Assembly: GCA_020859965.1 (NCBI GenBank)
Contig: JAJBVF010000502.1
Coordinates: 1-7,144, forward strand
Length of the DNA: 7,144 nucleotides
Source of the DNA: Clostridiales bacterium
GTDB lineage: Bacteria > Bacillota > Clostridia > Lachnospirales > Lachnospiraceae
Direction: 5' to 3'
Each line of letters starts with the position of its first letter. The stretch's first letter is position 1. Position numbers and translations under genes: made by a program. Shown here one piece after another: positions 1 through 5,047 of the stretch. The notes under the pieces are model-generated. The model was not told the DNA's origin. It made no database searches and saw only the letters and a list, made by a program, of their open reading frames with translations.

Positions 1-1
1 C

Positions 2-751
2 CATGATTTTTCCCCGGACACGAAAATGATCTTTATGATGCGGAATCCGGTGGAGCGTTCTTATTCCTCTTACAAGTATTTCCTGGCACGAGGATTCCTT
101 CCGGCGAACGCTGTGGAAGACGATCAGAAATATGGACATGCTGTTGCTTTTGACCGGTATGTGCATTCTGTGCTGGATGACAGGGTGCAGGAGCGGCAGA
201 TCATGCGAAAGCGTTTAAAGTATCTTGTCTTTTCTCAGAGCAAATATGCCACCTGCATAGAGGAGTATCTGCGGTATTTTCCAAAAGAGAATATGCGGTT
301 TGTCTTCTTTGAGGAATTTGTCCGTGATGAAAAAGAGGCATGCAGAGAGCTTTTTGATTTTATTGGGATAAATGAAGATGAGAGTATTGATTACTCCATC
401 CGGGCAAATGAGGGAAATGAACGGGCCGTTTCCGGCAGCCAGGCGAAAAGACTTCAGATATTGAAAGGCTTCAATTATGGTTTTTATGAATTTGCAGCGA
501 TGACTTACTGGGCGCCGGGACTTTACAGGCGGTTCCGGGATTATTATGACAGGGAACGCGGAAAATGCCTGATTCCTGACAAGGATAAAAGTCCGATGCT
601 TCCTGAGACACGGAAATATCTGGAACAGTATTATGCTGAAGAAGTGCGCAAGGTCGAGCATCTTGCGGGGCGCAGCCTTGCAAAACTCTGGTATCCGACT
701 GCGGCGCATCCCCGGAAATCACGCAGCGGCTGTCCCGAGGATGCAGCGTGA
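2..751 (+). CDS. PAPS-dependent sulfotransferase, 5'-truncated by window edge
   Basis: This is the C-terminal 249 residues of a sulfotransferase, an enzyme that moves a sulfuryl group from PAPS onto a hydroxyl or amino acceptor. The reading frame is open to the first bases (codons from position 2 read H-D-F-S-P-D-T-K before the first ATG at 26), so the ATG at 26 is internal and the true start lies upstream. Seen directly: a beta-strand followed by R14-N15-P16-V17-E18-R19 and S22-S23-Y24, the classic 3'-phosphate binding motif (RNPxxRxxSxY), and later a stretch around NMRFVFFEEFVRD with FDFIGI, the usual 'E-D/E-hydrophobic' and 'FLGI' elements of the family. The N-terminal 5'-phosphosulfate loop is not in the window. 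The acceptor cannot be predicted; carbohydrate or cell-envelope sulfation is usual for bacterial members of this type. It converges on the minus-strand HD gene, with 49 bp between them. Confidence 0.85.
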   Translation, partial: HDFSPDTKMIFMMRNPVERSYSSYKYFLARGFLPANAVEDDQKYGHAVAFDRYVHSVLDDRVQERQIMRKRLKYLVFSQSKYATCIEEYLRYFPKENMRFVFFEEFVRDEKEACRELFDFIGINEDESIDYSIRANEGNERAVSGSQAKRLQILKGFNYGFYEFAAMTYWAPGLYRRFRDYYDRERGKCLIPDKDKSPMLPETRKYLEQYYAEEVRKVEHLAGRSLAKLWYPTAAHPRKSRSGCPEDAA

Positions 752-762
752 GTAATATACTC

Positions 763-781
763 GCAGCAAAAGCAGCTGCTT
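763..781. repeat. Short inverted repeat between convergent genes
   Basis: Positions 770-781 form a 12-bp perfect palindrome (AAGCAGCTGCTT), and GCAGC at 763-767 can instead pair with GCTGC at 775-779 around a 7-nt loop. It lies in the 49-bp gap between two genes that face each other, where a bidirectional terminator is often found. There is no T-tract on either strand next to the stem, so an intrinsic terminator is not supported. It may be only a weak hairpin. Confidence 0.3.
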
Positions 782-800
782 GTTGACTTGCGAAGTTATA

Positions 801-1397
801 TCATGTGTTTTTGATCTGCCCATTTTGCAGATTCGGCTCCAGAAAATTTTCGCGGGAGTATGCCCAGAGCGCCTCCGATCCTTTGGCTGTATTCTCATTG
901 CGCTGCAGGATCTGGCTCAGACGAACTCCTTTTTCCTTCCAGGCTTTTCCACCGGCGGCATCATTCAGCATGGCCGGCTGGATATTGTCCATGGTACGTG
1001 CAAATTTTGCTTCGGGCGTTTCACATGCCTCAAATTCATCCCAGAGTGCGCGGAATTGCTTTGCCTGATCGGCCGGAAGCATGCCGAAGATACGGTCTGC
1101 CGCAGCCAGCTCACGTTGTCTTTGCGTTTTCTTTCCTTCCTCATCATAGGCGTAGGTGTCTCCTGCGTCAATTTCCACTACATCGTGAATCAAAAGCATG
1201 CTGATCGTTCTTAATACATCGATCTTTTCATTGGCGTATTCACTCAGCACAAGCGTCATGACCGCCATATGCCATGCGTGTTCTGCATCGTTTTCCTTTC
1301 TGTTGCCGTCCGCCAGATAAGTCTGACGGCCGATGAGCTTTTCTTTGTCCATTTCCAGGCAGAAGTCAAACTGCTGCCGGATTCTTTTGTCGTTCAT
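801..1397 (-). CDS. HD-domain phosphohydrolase, YfbR/HDDC2 (5'-deoxynucleotidase-like)
   Basis: A complete 198-residue HD-domain protein, about the same length as E. coli YfbR, which removes the 5' phosphate from deoxynucleoside monophosphates with a divalent metal. Metal-binding residues are visible: H40 (in AEHAWHMA), H71-D72 (in LLIHDVVEIDAGD), and D137 (in ARTMDNIQP). E75 and D80 follow the HD pair at the same spacing as the catalytic Glu and Asp that I recall for YfbR. The start is the ATG at 1397-1395, with an AAGGAG Shine-Dalgarno (complement of 1406-1411) about 7 nt before it. A promoter is proposed at 1605-1577. The protein should be cytosolic and take part in nucleotide-pool upkeep. 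It is transcribed away from the peptidase operon and shows no obvious functional link to it. The exact substrate is not established, because HDDC2-type proteins from different phyla differ in nucleotide choice. Confidence 0.88.
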   Translation of the reverse strand: MNDKRIRQQFDFCLEMDKEKLIGRQTYLADGNRKENDAEHAWHMAVMTLVLSEYANEKIDVLRTISMLLIHDVVEIDAGDTYAYDEEGKKTQRQRELAAADRIFGMLPADQAKQFRALWDEFEACETPEAKFARTMDNIQPAMLNDAAGGKAWKEKGVRLSQILQRNENTAKGSEALWAYSRENFLEPNLQNGQIKNT

Positions 1398-1576
1398 ATG
1401 GAAACTCCTTTCCTGTTCTTACCCGTTCTTTCTGTGTATTTGTATCCGTGCGGTTGACCTGTTTCTGTGAATTCTGTATCCGCTGGTTTATTCCCGCGAA
1501 GCAATGTACCAGTGTTCTGGAGAAACGGCCGGAACATTCACCGCCAGACGCACAGATGAAATTACTTCCACTTCAG

Positions 1577-1605
1577 ATTATATTAGATTTGGCAGGAAAC
1601 GTAAA
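1577..1605 (-). promoter_or_regulatory. Predicted sigma-A promoter for the HD gene
   Basis: Read on the minus strand, TTTACG (complement of 1600-1605, four of six matches to TTGACA) is followed after 17 bp by a perfect TATAAT (complement of 1577-1582). Transcription would start near 1570, leaving a leader of about 170 nt before the HD gene. The element spacing is ideal, but the -35 is only fair. Confidence 0.55.
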
Positions 1606-1692
1606 CTCTTTGTGCTGTTTTTTCTAATCTGTTCCAATTAATGGTTTTGAACATTTGCAGGCAGAGGATAAACATATTGTTCGCATATTCTC

Positions 1693-1721
1693 TTGTAAAC
1701 CATGCATAATTATGCTAGAAT
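1693..1721 (+). promoter_or_regulatory. Predicted sigma-A promoter of the peptidase-LysR operon
   Basis: TTGTAA (1693-1698) and TAGAAT (1716-1721) are separated by exactly 17 bp. The -10 is preceded by TGC (1713-1715), so it also has the extended -10 TGn motif. Transcription would begin near 1728, about 60 nt before the S66 peptidase start. No other promoter of this quality is seen before the LysR gene, so it probably drives all three genes. Confidence 0.7.
1704..1715. promoter_or_regulatory. Candidate operator: 12-bp palindrome inside the promoter spacer
   Basis: GCATAATTATGC is a perfect 12-bp palindrome lying between the -35 and -10 hexamers of the operon promoter and touching the -10. 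A protein bound here would cover the RNA polymerase site, which is typical of repressor operators. The binding protein is unknown; the LysR regulator encoded in the same operon is one candidate, though this dyad lacks the usual long interrupted T-N11-A form. Confidence 0.45.
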
Positions 1722-1774
1722 TGCCTCTAAAAGCGGAAAATAACAGTAAAGCATAGCATAGTCTGGATAAATCT

Positions 1775-1779
1775 GGGAG
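1775..1779 (+). promoter_or_regulatory. Ribosome binding site that decides the S66 peptidase start
   Basis: GGGAG at 1775-1779 directly abuts an ATG at 1780 (no spacer, unfit for initiation) but lies 9 nt before the next in-frame ATG at 1789. This favours 1789 as the true start, three codons shorter than the longest frame. Confidence 0.65.
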
Positions 1780-1788
1780 ATGAAAAAT

Positions 1789-3057
1789 ATGAAATACGGG
1801 GATTTTTTGACGAAAAACGGTACGATCGGATTTGTAGCACCCTCATTTGGGTGCAACATTGAGCCGTACAGGAGCGCATTTGAGAATGCCCAGCGGCGTT
1901 GGAAACGTCAGGGGTATCATCTTGATCTGGGACCGAACTGCTATGCGGGCGAAGGTGTCGGCATCAGCAATACACCAGAACTGTGCGGACGGGAGCTGAC
2001 AGATTATTATCTCTCAAAGGATAATGATATTCTGATTTCCTGTGGAGGCGGCGAGCTGATGTGTGAAATCCTGGATCATGTGGACTGGGATGCGATCGCG
2101 AAGGCTCCGGCGAAGTGGTATATGGGATTTTCGGATAATACAAACATGACCTATTTGTTGGCGACTCTCTGTGATACGGCTTCCATTTATGGACCGTGTG
2201 CGGCTTCTTTTGGAATGAAACCGCAGCATAAATCGCTGAAAGATGCGTTTGCATTGCTGACCGGAAATGGATGTGGGTATGAGACGGATCCTGCTGCCCG
2301 TCTGGAAGTACAGATGGCATCTGGTGCGGACGCAAATCCGGTGTTTTCCGTGGAGGGCTATCCGAAGTGGGAGCTGGAAGGGAAGAAGGATGAAGAAAAC
2401 CCGCTTGCCGGATACAATCTGACGGAAAAGCGTGTGCTGAAATTTTATAACGGAGCGGCCGGAGAAAATCCGTCTGGAACAGATGCAGATCCCTCAGATG
2501 CCAGGATCCGGAAGGATCCGGAGAATTCGATCTTGTCGGGAAAAGAGATTCCGGAGACTGTATTTGAAGGACGGCTTCTGGGAGGGTGCATGGACTGCCT
2601 GGTGAATCTGCTTGGCACCTGCTATGACCGGACGGGAGATTTTCTGGAGAAATACAAAGAGGACGGGATCATCTGGTTTCTGGAGGCCTGCGACCTGAAT
2701 GTGTTTGGAATTCGTCGTGCGATGTGGCAAATGGAGCATGCGGGCTGGTTCCGCTATGTCAAAGGATTCCTGATCGGCCGTCCTTTGAGCGGTCTGGAGC
2801 CGATGATCAATCTGGATCGCTATCAGGCAGTGCTGGATGTGGCGGGGAGAAAAGGAGTTCCGGTCGTCATGGATGTGGATCTGGGACACCTGCCGCCGAT
2901 GATGCCGATGATCACGGGAAGCTATGCCGCCGTGCATGTGAATGGAAATGAGATTCGGGTGGATATGGAGCTGCGGGCGTTAGTCTTTTATAATATACGA
3001 ACAGAAAAAGAGGTAAGAGAAATTGCAGAAGGAACTTTCCTATTACAGAGTGGGTGA
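1789..3057 (+). CDS. S66 family serine peptidase (LD-carboxypeptidase / MccF-like)
   Basis: A cytosolic serine peptidase of 422 residues. Family members cleave the L,D-bond of murein tetrapeptides (LdcA) or the amide bond of aminoacyl-nucleotide antibiotics (MccF). Visible landmarks: the N-terminal strand IGFVAPSFG, the CGGGE loop, the nucleophile elbow GFSDNT with S115, the RLLGG segment at 262-266 that opens the C-terminal domain, E299 in WFLEAC, and H367 in DLGHLPPMMPMITG. The E299-to-H367 distance (68) equals that recalled for both LdcA of Pseudomonas and MccF, which supports a working catalytic triad. The Ser-to-Glu stretch is about 60-80 residues longer than in those enzymes; the extra part (roughly 165-260) carries W194 and a polar, probably flexible segment. 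It has no signal peptide. It is the first gene of a probable operon and overlaps the next gene by 35 nt. The start was set by the Shine-Dalgarno spacing; ATG 1780 is the alternative. Which substrate it uses cannot be read from the sequence. Confidence 0.9.
   Translation: MKYGDFLTKNGTIGFVAPSFGCNIEPYRSAFENAQRRWKRQGYHLDLGPNCYAGEGVGISNTPELCGRELTDYYLSKDNDILISCGGGELMCEILDHVDWDAIAKAPAKWYMGFSDNTNMTYLLATLCDTASIYGPCAASFGMKPQHKSLKDAFALLTGNGCGYETDPAARLEVQMASGADANPVFSVEGYPKWELEGKKDEENPLAGYNLTEKRVLKFYNGAAGENPSGTDADPSDARIRKDPENSILSGKEIPETVFEGRLLGGCMDCLVNLLGTCYDRTGDFLEKYKEDGIIWFLEACDLNVFGIRRAMWQMEHAGWFRYVKGFLIGRPLSGLEPMINLDRYQAVLDVAGRKGVPVVMDVDLGHLPPMMPMITGSYAAVHVNGNEIRVDMELRALVFYNIRTEKEVREIAEGTFLLQSG
3009..3025 (+). 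promoter_or_regulatory. RBS and TTG start of the C39-like gene
   Basis: AGAGG (3009-3013) stands 9 nt before a TTG at 3023-3025. An in-frame TAA at 3014-3016 rules out any earlier start. Later in-frame options are GTG 3050, without a good site, and ATG 3098, which would remove the conserved-looking N-terminus. The site lies within the 3' end of the peptidase gene, so translation is likely coupled. Confidence 0.6.
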
Positions 3058-3628
3058 TGATTATGGCTGGGATCAGGATAAATTTCCTGGATTTCTGATG
3101 AAGCATGGAGGGTGTGCGGCGGTCACGGCCTGTGACAGCTGTATCTATCTGAAGCTATATAAAGGGCAGTATGAATTGTGCCCTTATACCTCCGCAGATC
3201 TTACCATGGAAGAGTATCTGGAATTTGCCGGCGAGATGAAGCCTTATCTGCATCCGAGAATGGGCGGGATCGATACGCTGAATCTGTATATGGATTGTTT
3301 TGGAAATTATCTTCATGACAGAGAGTCATCGCTGGAAATGACTTCTTTTTCAGGTGATGGAAGCCTGGAGGATGCCGAGCAGGTGATCATAGAGCAGCTT
3401 GACCGGGAAATACCAATTCCTTATTTGATGCTGAGACACAAGGATCAGGCACTGGATGATTATACCTGGCACTGGTTTATGCTCACCGGTTATAAAACCG
3501 AAGCAGAGGATCGAAAAGACTTCCGGGTGAAGGTCGTTACATATGGAGAGGCAGTCTGGTTTGACCTGGCGAGGCTGTGGGATACCGGATACGAGCAGAA
3601 GGGCGGGATGATCCTGTTTCATTTATGA
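3023..3628 (+). CDS. Uncharacterised protein with C39/papain-like Cys-His signature
   Basis: A 201-residue protein that I cannot tie to a named function. Two segments recall C39-type (papain-fold) cysteine peptidases: HGGCAAVTACDS near the N-terminus, where C31 would be the nucleophile, and WHWFMLTGY with H150, matching the 'HW..v.GY' element of that fold. A later polar/aromatic stretch (VTYGEAVWFDLARLW) occupies the place of the third active-site element, but the usual Asp-Pro is not seen. There is no signal peptide or membrane segment, so it is probably cytosolic, unlike bacteriocin-exporter C39 domains. It starts at TTG inside the S66 peptidase gene (35-nt overlap) and is followed 35 bp later by the LysR gene, which indicates co-expression with another peptidase. 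It could be a small peptidase or amidase, or an inactive relative. The fold assignment is inference from motifs; that the gene is real is well supported by overlap, codon use and length. Confidence 0.75.
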   Translation: MQKELSYYRVGDDYGWDQDKFPGFLMKHGGCAAVTACDSCIYLKLYKGQYELCPYTSADLTMEEYLEFAGEMKPYLHPRMGGIDTLNLYMDCFGNYLHDRESSLEMTSFSGDGSLEDAEQVIIEQLDREIPIPYLMLRHKDQALDDYTWHWFMLTGYKTEAEDRKDFRVKVVTYGEAVWFDLARLWDTGYEQKGGMILFHL

Positions 3629-3663
3629 TGCAGAAAACGGATATATTATGAAAATGGTGAAAA

Positions 3664-4635
3664 ATGAATTACAGAAAGCAAATTGATCTGCGGCAGATCG
3701 AATGTTTTGTGGCCTGTGCGCAGACGGGATCTGTCAGCAAAGCATCTCAGATGCTCCATATGTCCCAGCCGAGCGTTAGTAAGGCGATAAAGGCGATGGA
3801 GGAAACCCTCGAAGTGCGGTTGTTTCATCGCTACGCAAAAGGGATTCTGCTGACGGCCGAGGGAAAGTCTGTTTACCAGTACGCCAGGAACATAACGGAT
3901 AATCTAAGAGAGATGCAGACGATTCCTGCGGAAAGTAAAATCGATACGCTGCATCTTTCCTGCAACCCGAGTTCCTGGTTTTCGGATACCTTTCTTGAGT
4001 TTTATACGGCGCATCAGGAGGAAAACCTGCACTATGAGGTTGTCTCTGCCGGAACGCGGGATATTGTACGGAGACTGGAAGAGAGAATTGACGACGTTGG
4101 GTTCGTATATGTGATAAAAAACCAAAAACCGGATTTTTTGCAGTATCTTATGAGAAATTATCTGGAATTTACGGAGCTGGCGCAGACCTCTGTCATGCTG
4201 TTTTCCGGAGAGAGCGAAAAAAGAGGCAGTGAACCAGGAGACAGATCAGAGGACGGCGAGTTGGCACAAATGGATAGCGTCGCCGACGGCCTGGCCGGTC
4301 TGAGGCTGGTTCAGCGTTTTCCGGATGAATTTTCCCCGGATAATTACTGGGATGTGATTGATTCAAATGGGAGATCAATAGAGGCGGCAGAGACCGTAGT
4401 GACCACGAACAGCGAATATATCATGTCGCGGCTGCTGCAGGCGGGGAATCTTTCGAATATCAGCGCCGCTTACCTGACTTCGCCTCAAAATGGCGTGGTG
4501 GCGGGGACACCGATCGCGGGATTGAAAGAGGACAGAATTATTTTCGGATATGTCAAACGGCGTGGCGAGGAGCTCCCGGTCAGGGCAGAAGAATTTGTGG
4601 AGTATGTAAAGCATAAAATAGAGACAGAGTCTTAG
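3664..4635 (+). CDS. LysR-type transcriptional regulator
   Basis: A 323-residue LysR-family regulator. The winged helix-turn-helix occupies about residues 9-67: LRQIECFVACAQTGSVSKA, then the recognition helix SQPSVSKAIKAME (34-46), then the wing with LFHR at 53-56 and a 'LTAEG' turn. The rest is the two-lobed effector-binding domain (about 92-320), starting with the strand TLHLSCNPSS. A hydrophilic, acidic insertion at about 181-212 lengthens the first half of that domain. The start is fixed by an in-frame TGA two codons upstream (3658-3660). The Shine-Dalgarno is poor (GGTGA, only 3 nt away), which suggests low or coupled translation. It is probably the third gene of the peptidase operon. 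It may act on its own promoter at 1693-1721 and on the importer control region at 4689-4920. The effector is unknown; a peptide or amino acid would fit the neighbours. Confidence 0.93.
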   Translation: MNYRKQIDLRQIECFVACAQTGSVSKASQMLHMSQPSVSKAIKAMEETLEVRLFHRYAKGILLTAEGKSVYQYARNITDNLREMQTIPAESKIDTLHLSCNPSSWFSDTFLEFYTAHQEENLHYEVVSAGTRDIVRRLEERIDDVGFVYVIKNQKPDFLQYLMRNYLEFTELAQTSVMLFSGESEKRGSEPGDRSEDGELAQMDSVADGLAGLRLVQRFPDEFSPDNYWDVIDSNGRSIEAAETVVTTNSEYIMSRLLQAGNLSNISAAYLTSPQNGVVAGTPIAGLKEDRIIFGYVKRRGEELPVRAEEFVEYVKHKIETES

Positions 4636-4637
4636 AT

Positions 4638-4669
4638 CGAGCAGGAGGCGGTTTTCCGACTCCTGCTCG
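4638..4669 (+). repeat. Perfect stem-loop just after the LysR gene
   Basis: CGAGCAGGAG (4638-4647) pairs fully with CTCCTGCTCG (4660-4669). Inside, after a G-A mismatch, CGG and CCG close a TTTT loop. The stem is strong and starts two bases after the LysR stop codon. No T-run follows, so it is not a standard intrinsic terminator on its own. It may protect the mRNA 3' end or act with the terminator at 4728-4752. Confidence 0.65.
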
Positions 4670-4688
4670 TCTGCGCTGGCCGCATAGC

Positions 4689-4697
4689 TGCTATAAT
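4689..4697 (+). promoter_or_regulatory. Extended -10 promoter element (TGCTATAAT)
   Basis: A perfect TATAAT at 4692-4697 preceded by TG at 4689-4690 gives a full extended -10. No good -35 is found 16-18 bp upstream, which such promoters can tolerate. Transcription would start near 4704 and meet the terminator at 4728-4752, giving an RNA of about 50 nt. Confidence 0.45.
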
Positions 4698-4700
4698 TCT

Positions 4701-4720
4701 ATATGCGTCCGTGCGCATAT
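4701..4720. promoter_or_regulatory. Inverted repeat at the predicted start site (operator candidate)
   Basis: ATATGCG (4701-4707) and CGCATAT (4714-4720) are perfect 7-bp inverted copies around a 6-nt spacer. The dyad sits right at the start site expected from the extended -10 at 4689-4697, where a regulator could block transcription. It may alternatively form an RNA hairpin, although its AT-rich base makes that weak. Confidence 0.45.
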
Positions 4721-4727
4721 TAAGAGA

Positions 4728-4752
4728 CAGTCCGCAGGGGCTGCTTTTTTTT
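4728..4752 (+). terminator. Intrinsic terminator
   Basis: CAGTCC (4728-4733) pairs with GGGCTG (4738-4743, including one G-T wobble) around a GCAG loop. C4744 and then eight T (4745-4752) follow. This is a classic rho-independent terminator on the plus strand. It would end transcripts of the LysR operon, or a short RNA started at about 4704, and separates that operon from the importer genes. Confidence 0.75.
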
Positions 4753-4761
4753 CGTGACAGG

Positions 4762-4805
4762 GGAAACTTCTTGTTTCATATCATGAAAATTTCCGGGGTA
4801 CCGGA
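4762..4805. repeat. Cluster of short dyads upstream of the importer operon
   Basis: Three nested or adjacent inverted repeats: GGAAA (4762-4766) with TTTCC (4790-4794), enclosing TTTCAT-ATC-ATGAAA (4774-4788), followed by TCCGG-GGTA-CCGGA (4792-4805). They lie 90-130 bp upstream of the importer promoter, a distance common for LysR-type activator sites. Each dyad alone is short and may occur by chance. Confidence 0.3.
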
Positions 4806-4825
4806 TGGTTCGGTGAGTAATATGC

Positions 4826-4835
4826 GGAATATTCC
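4826..4835. repeat. 10-bp palindrome GGAATATTCC
   Basis: A perfect 10-bp palindrome about 60 bp upstream of the importer promoter -35. It overlaps at its left edge an AATATGCG octamer (4819-4826), the reverse complement of half of the dyad at 4701-4720. That position suits an activator binding site; the binding protein is unknown. Confidence 0.3.
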
Positions 4836-4878
4836 CAAATAGAATGGATATCTATGAAAAGTTTGAATAGCTGGATAA

Positions 4879-4890
4879 CCCCCGGTGGGG
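4879..4890. promoter_or_regulatory. CCCC-CGGT-GGGG dyad abutting the -35 element
   Basis: Four C (4879-4882) and four G (4887-4890) are inverted around CGGT and end one base before the -35 hexamer of the importer promoter. A regulator bound here would touch RNA polymerase. The sequence is unlike the AT-rich dyads farther upstream, so if it is functional a different protein may be involved. Confidence 0.3.
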
Positions 4891-4891
4891 C

Positions 4892-4920
4892 TTGCCTCGC
4901 CTGAGAATGAGAAGTATAAT
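4892..4920 (+). promoter_or_regulatory. Predicted sigma-A promoter of the importer operon
   Basis: TTGCCT (4892-4897) and a perfect TATAAT (4915-4920) are separated by exactly 17 bp. Transcription would start near 4927, about 120 nt before the binding-protein start codon. It lies downstream of the terminator at 4728-4752, so the importer is expected to be an independent transcription unit. Confidence 0.7.
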
Positions 4921-4931
4921 TTTGAAAAATA

Positions 4932-5000
4932 ATTCAGAACCGAAGGGGAACGCGGGCGGTCTGCGGTCAGCTATTCTGAATGCCCTGAGAATTATCTGAC
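4932..5000 (+). promoter_or_regulatory. Structured leader with two mutually exclusive stems
   Basis: ATTCAGAA (4932-4939) is perfectly complementary to TTCTGAAT (4974-4981). The same downstream segment can instead join an imperfect hairpin in which GTCAG (4966-4970) pairs with CTGAC (4996-5000) and ATTCT (4973-4977) with AGAAT (4988-4992). Both stems cannot form together. The interior is GC-rich with a GCGGTC direct repeat (4956-4961 and 4963-4968). No known riboswitch consensus was recognised and no terminator follows, so a regulatory role is speculative. Confidence 0.35.
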
Positions 5001-5035
5001 AGGAAAGCGCAGGAACAGAAAAGGAAAGAGAGAAA

Positions 5036-5041
5036 GAGAGG
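5036..5041 (+). promoter_or_regulatory. RBS in a long purine tract, favouring ATG 5048
   Basis: Positions 5017-5041 are 25 purines in a row, ending in GAGAGG. That motif is 3 nt from the ATG at 5045 but 6 nt from the ATG at 5048, so the second of the two adjacent start codons is preferred. The unstructured purine tract should make the site easily accessible. Confidence 0.55.
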
Positions 5042-5047
5042 CCAATG

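Larger units (their letters stand above)
1398..1779. other. Divergent intergenic control region
   Basis: This gene-free stretch separates the minus-strand HD gene from the plus-strand peptidase operon. It contains the two promoters listed separately. The part next to the HD gene (about 1398-1570) would be a leader of some 170 nt; in it only a modest stem is seen (CTGGT 1483-1487 with ACCAG 1508-1512). A short tandem AGCAT repeat lies at 1750-1761. I found no convincing small ORF or known riboswitch motif. Confidence 0.6.

Noticed and set aside
763..781. Bidirectional terminator between the convergent genes
   Set aside because: The palindrome has no adjacent T-tract on either strand, so it is kept only as an inverted repeat.
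780..1214. Plus-strand open frames opposite the HD gene
   Set aside because: They are antisense shadows of a well-supported HD-domain gene whose catalytic residues are all on the minus strand.
1780..1788. ATG at 1780 as the S66 peptidase start
   Set aside because: The GGGAG site touches this ATG with no spacer, while the ATG at 1789 has a 9-nt spacing. It remains a possible alternative but is less likely.
4879..4950. TPP riboswitch-like words (GGTGGGG ... CTGAGA)
   Set aside because: The CTGAGA word is present, but the conserved second half of the TPP aptamer is missing and the promoter -10 lies in the middle of the supposed aptamer.
4783..4999. Small ORFs in the gap: 4783-4842 (19 aa), 4854-4904 (16 aa) and 4907-4999 (30 aa)
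   Set aside because: None has a Shine-Dalgarno at a workable distance. All three begin upstream of the predicted start site at about 4927, and the last two overlap the promoter elements, so they would not be on the importer transcript.
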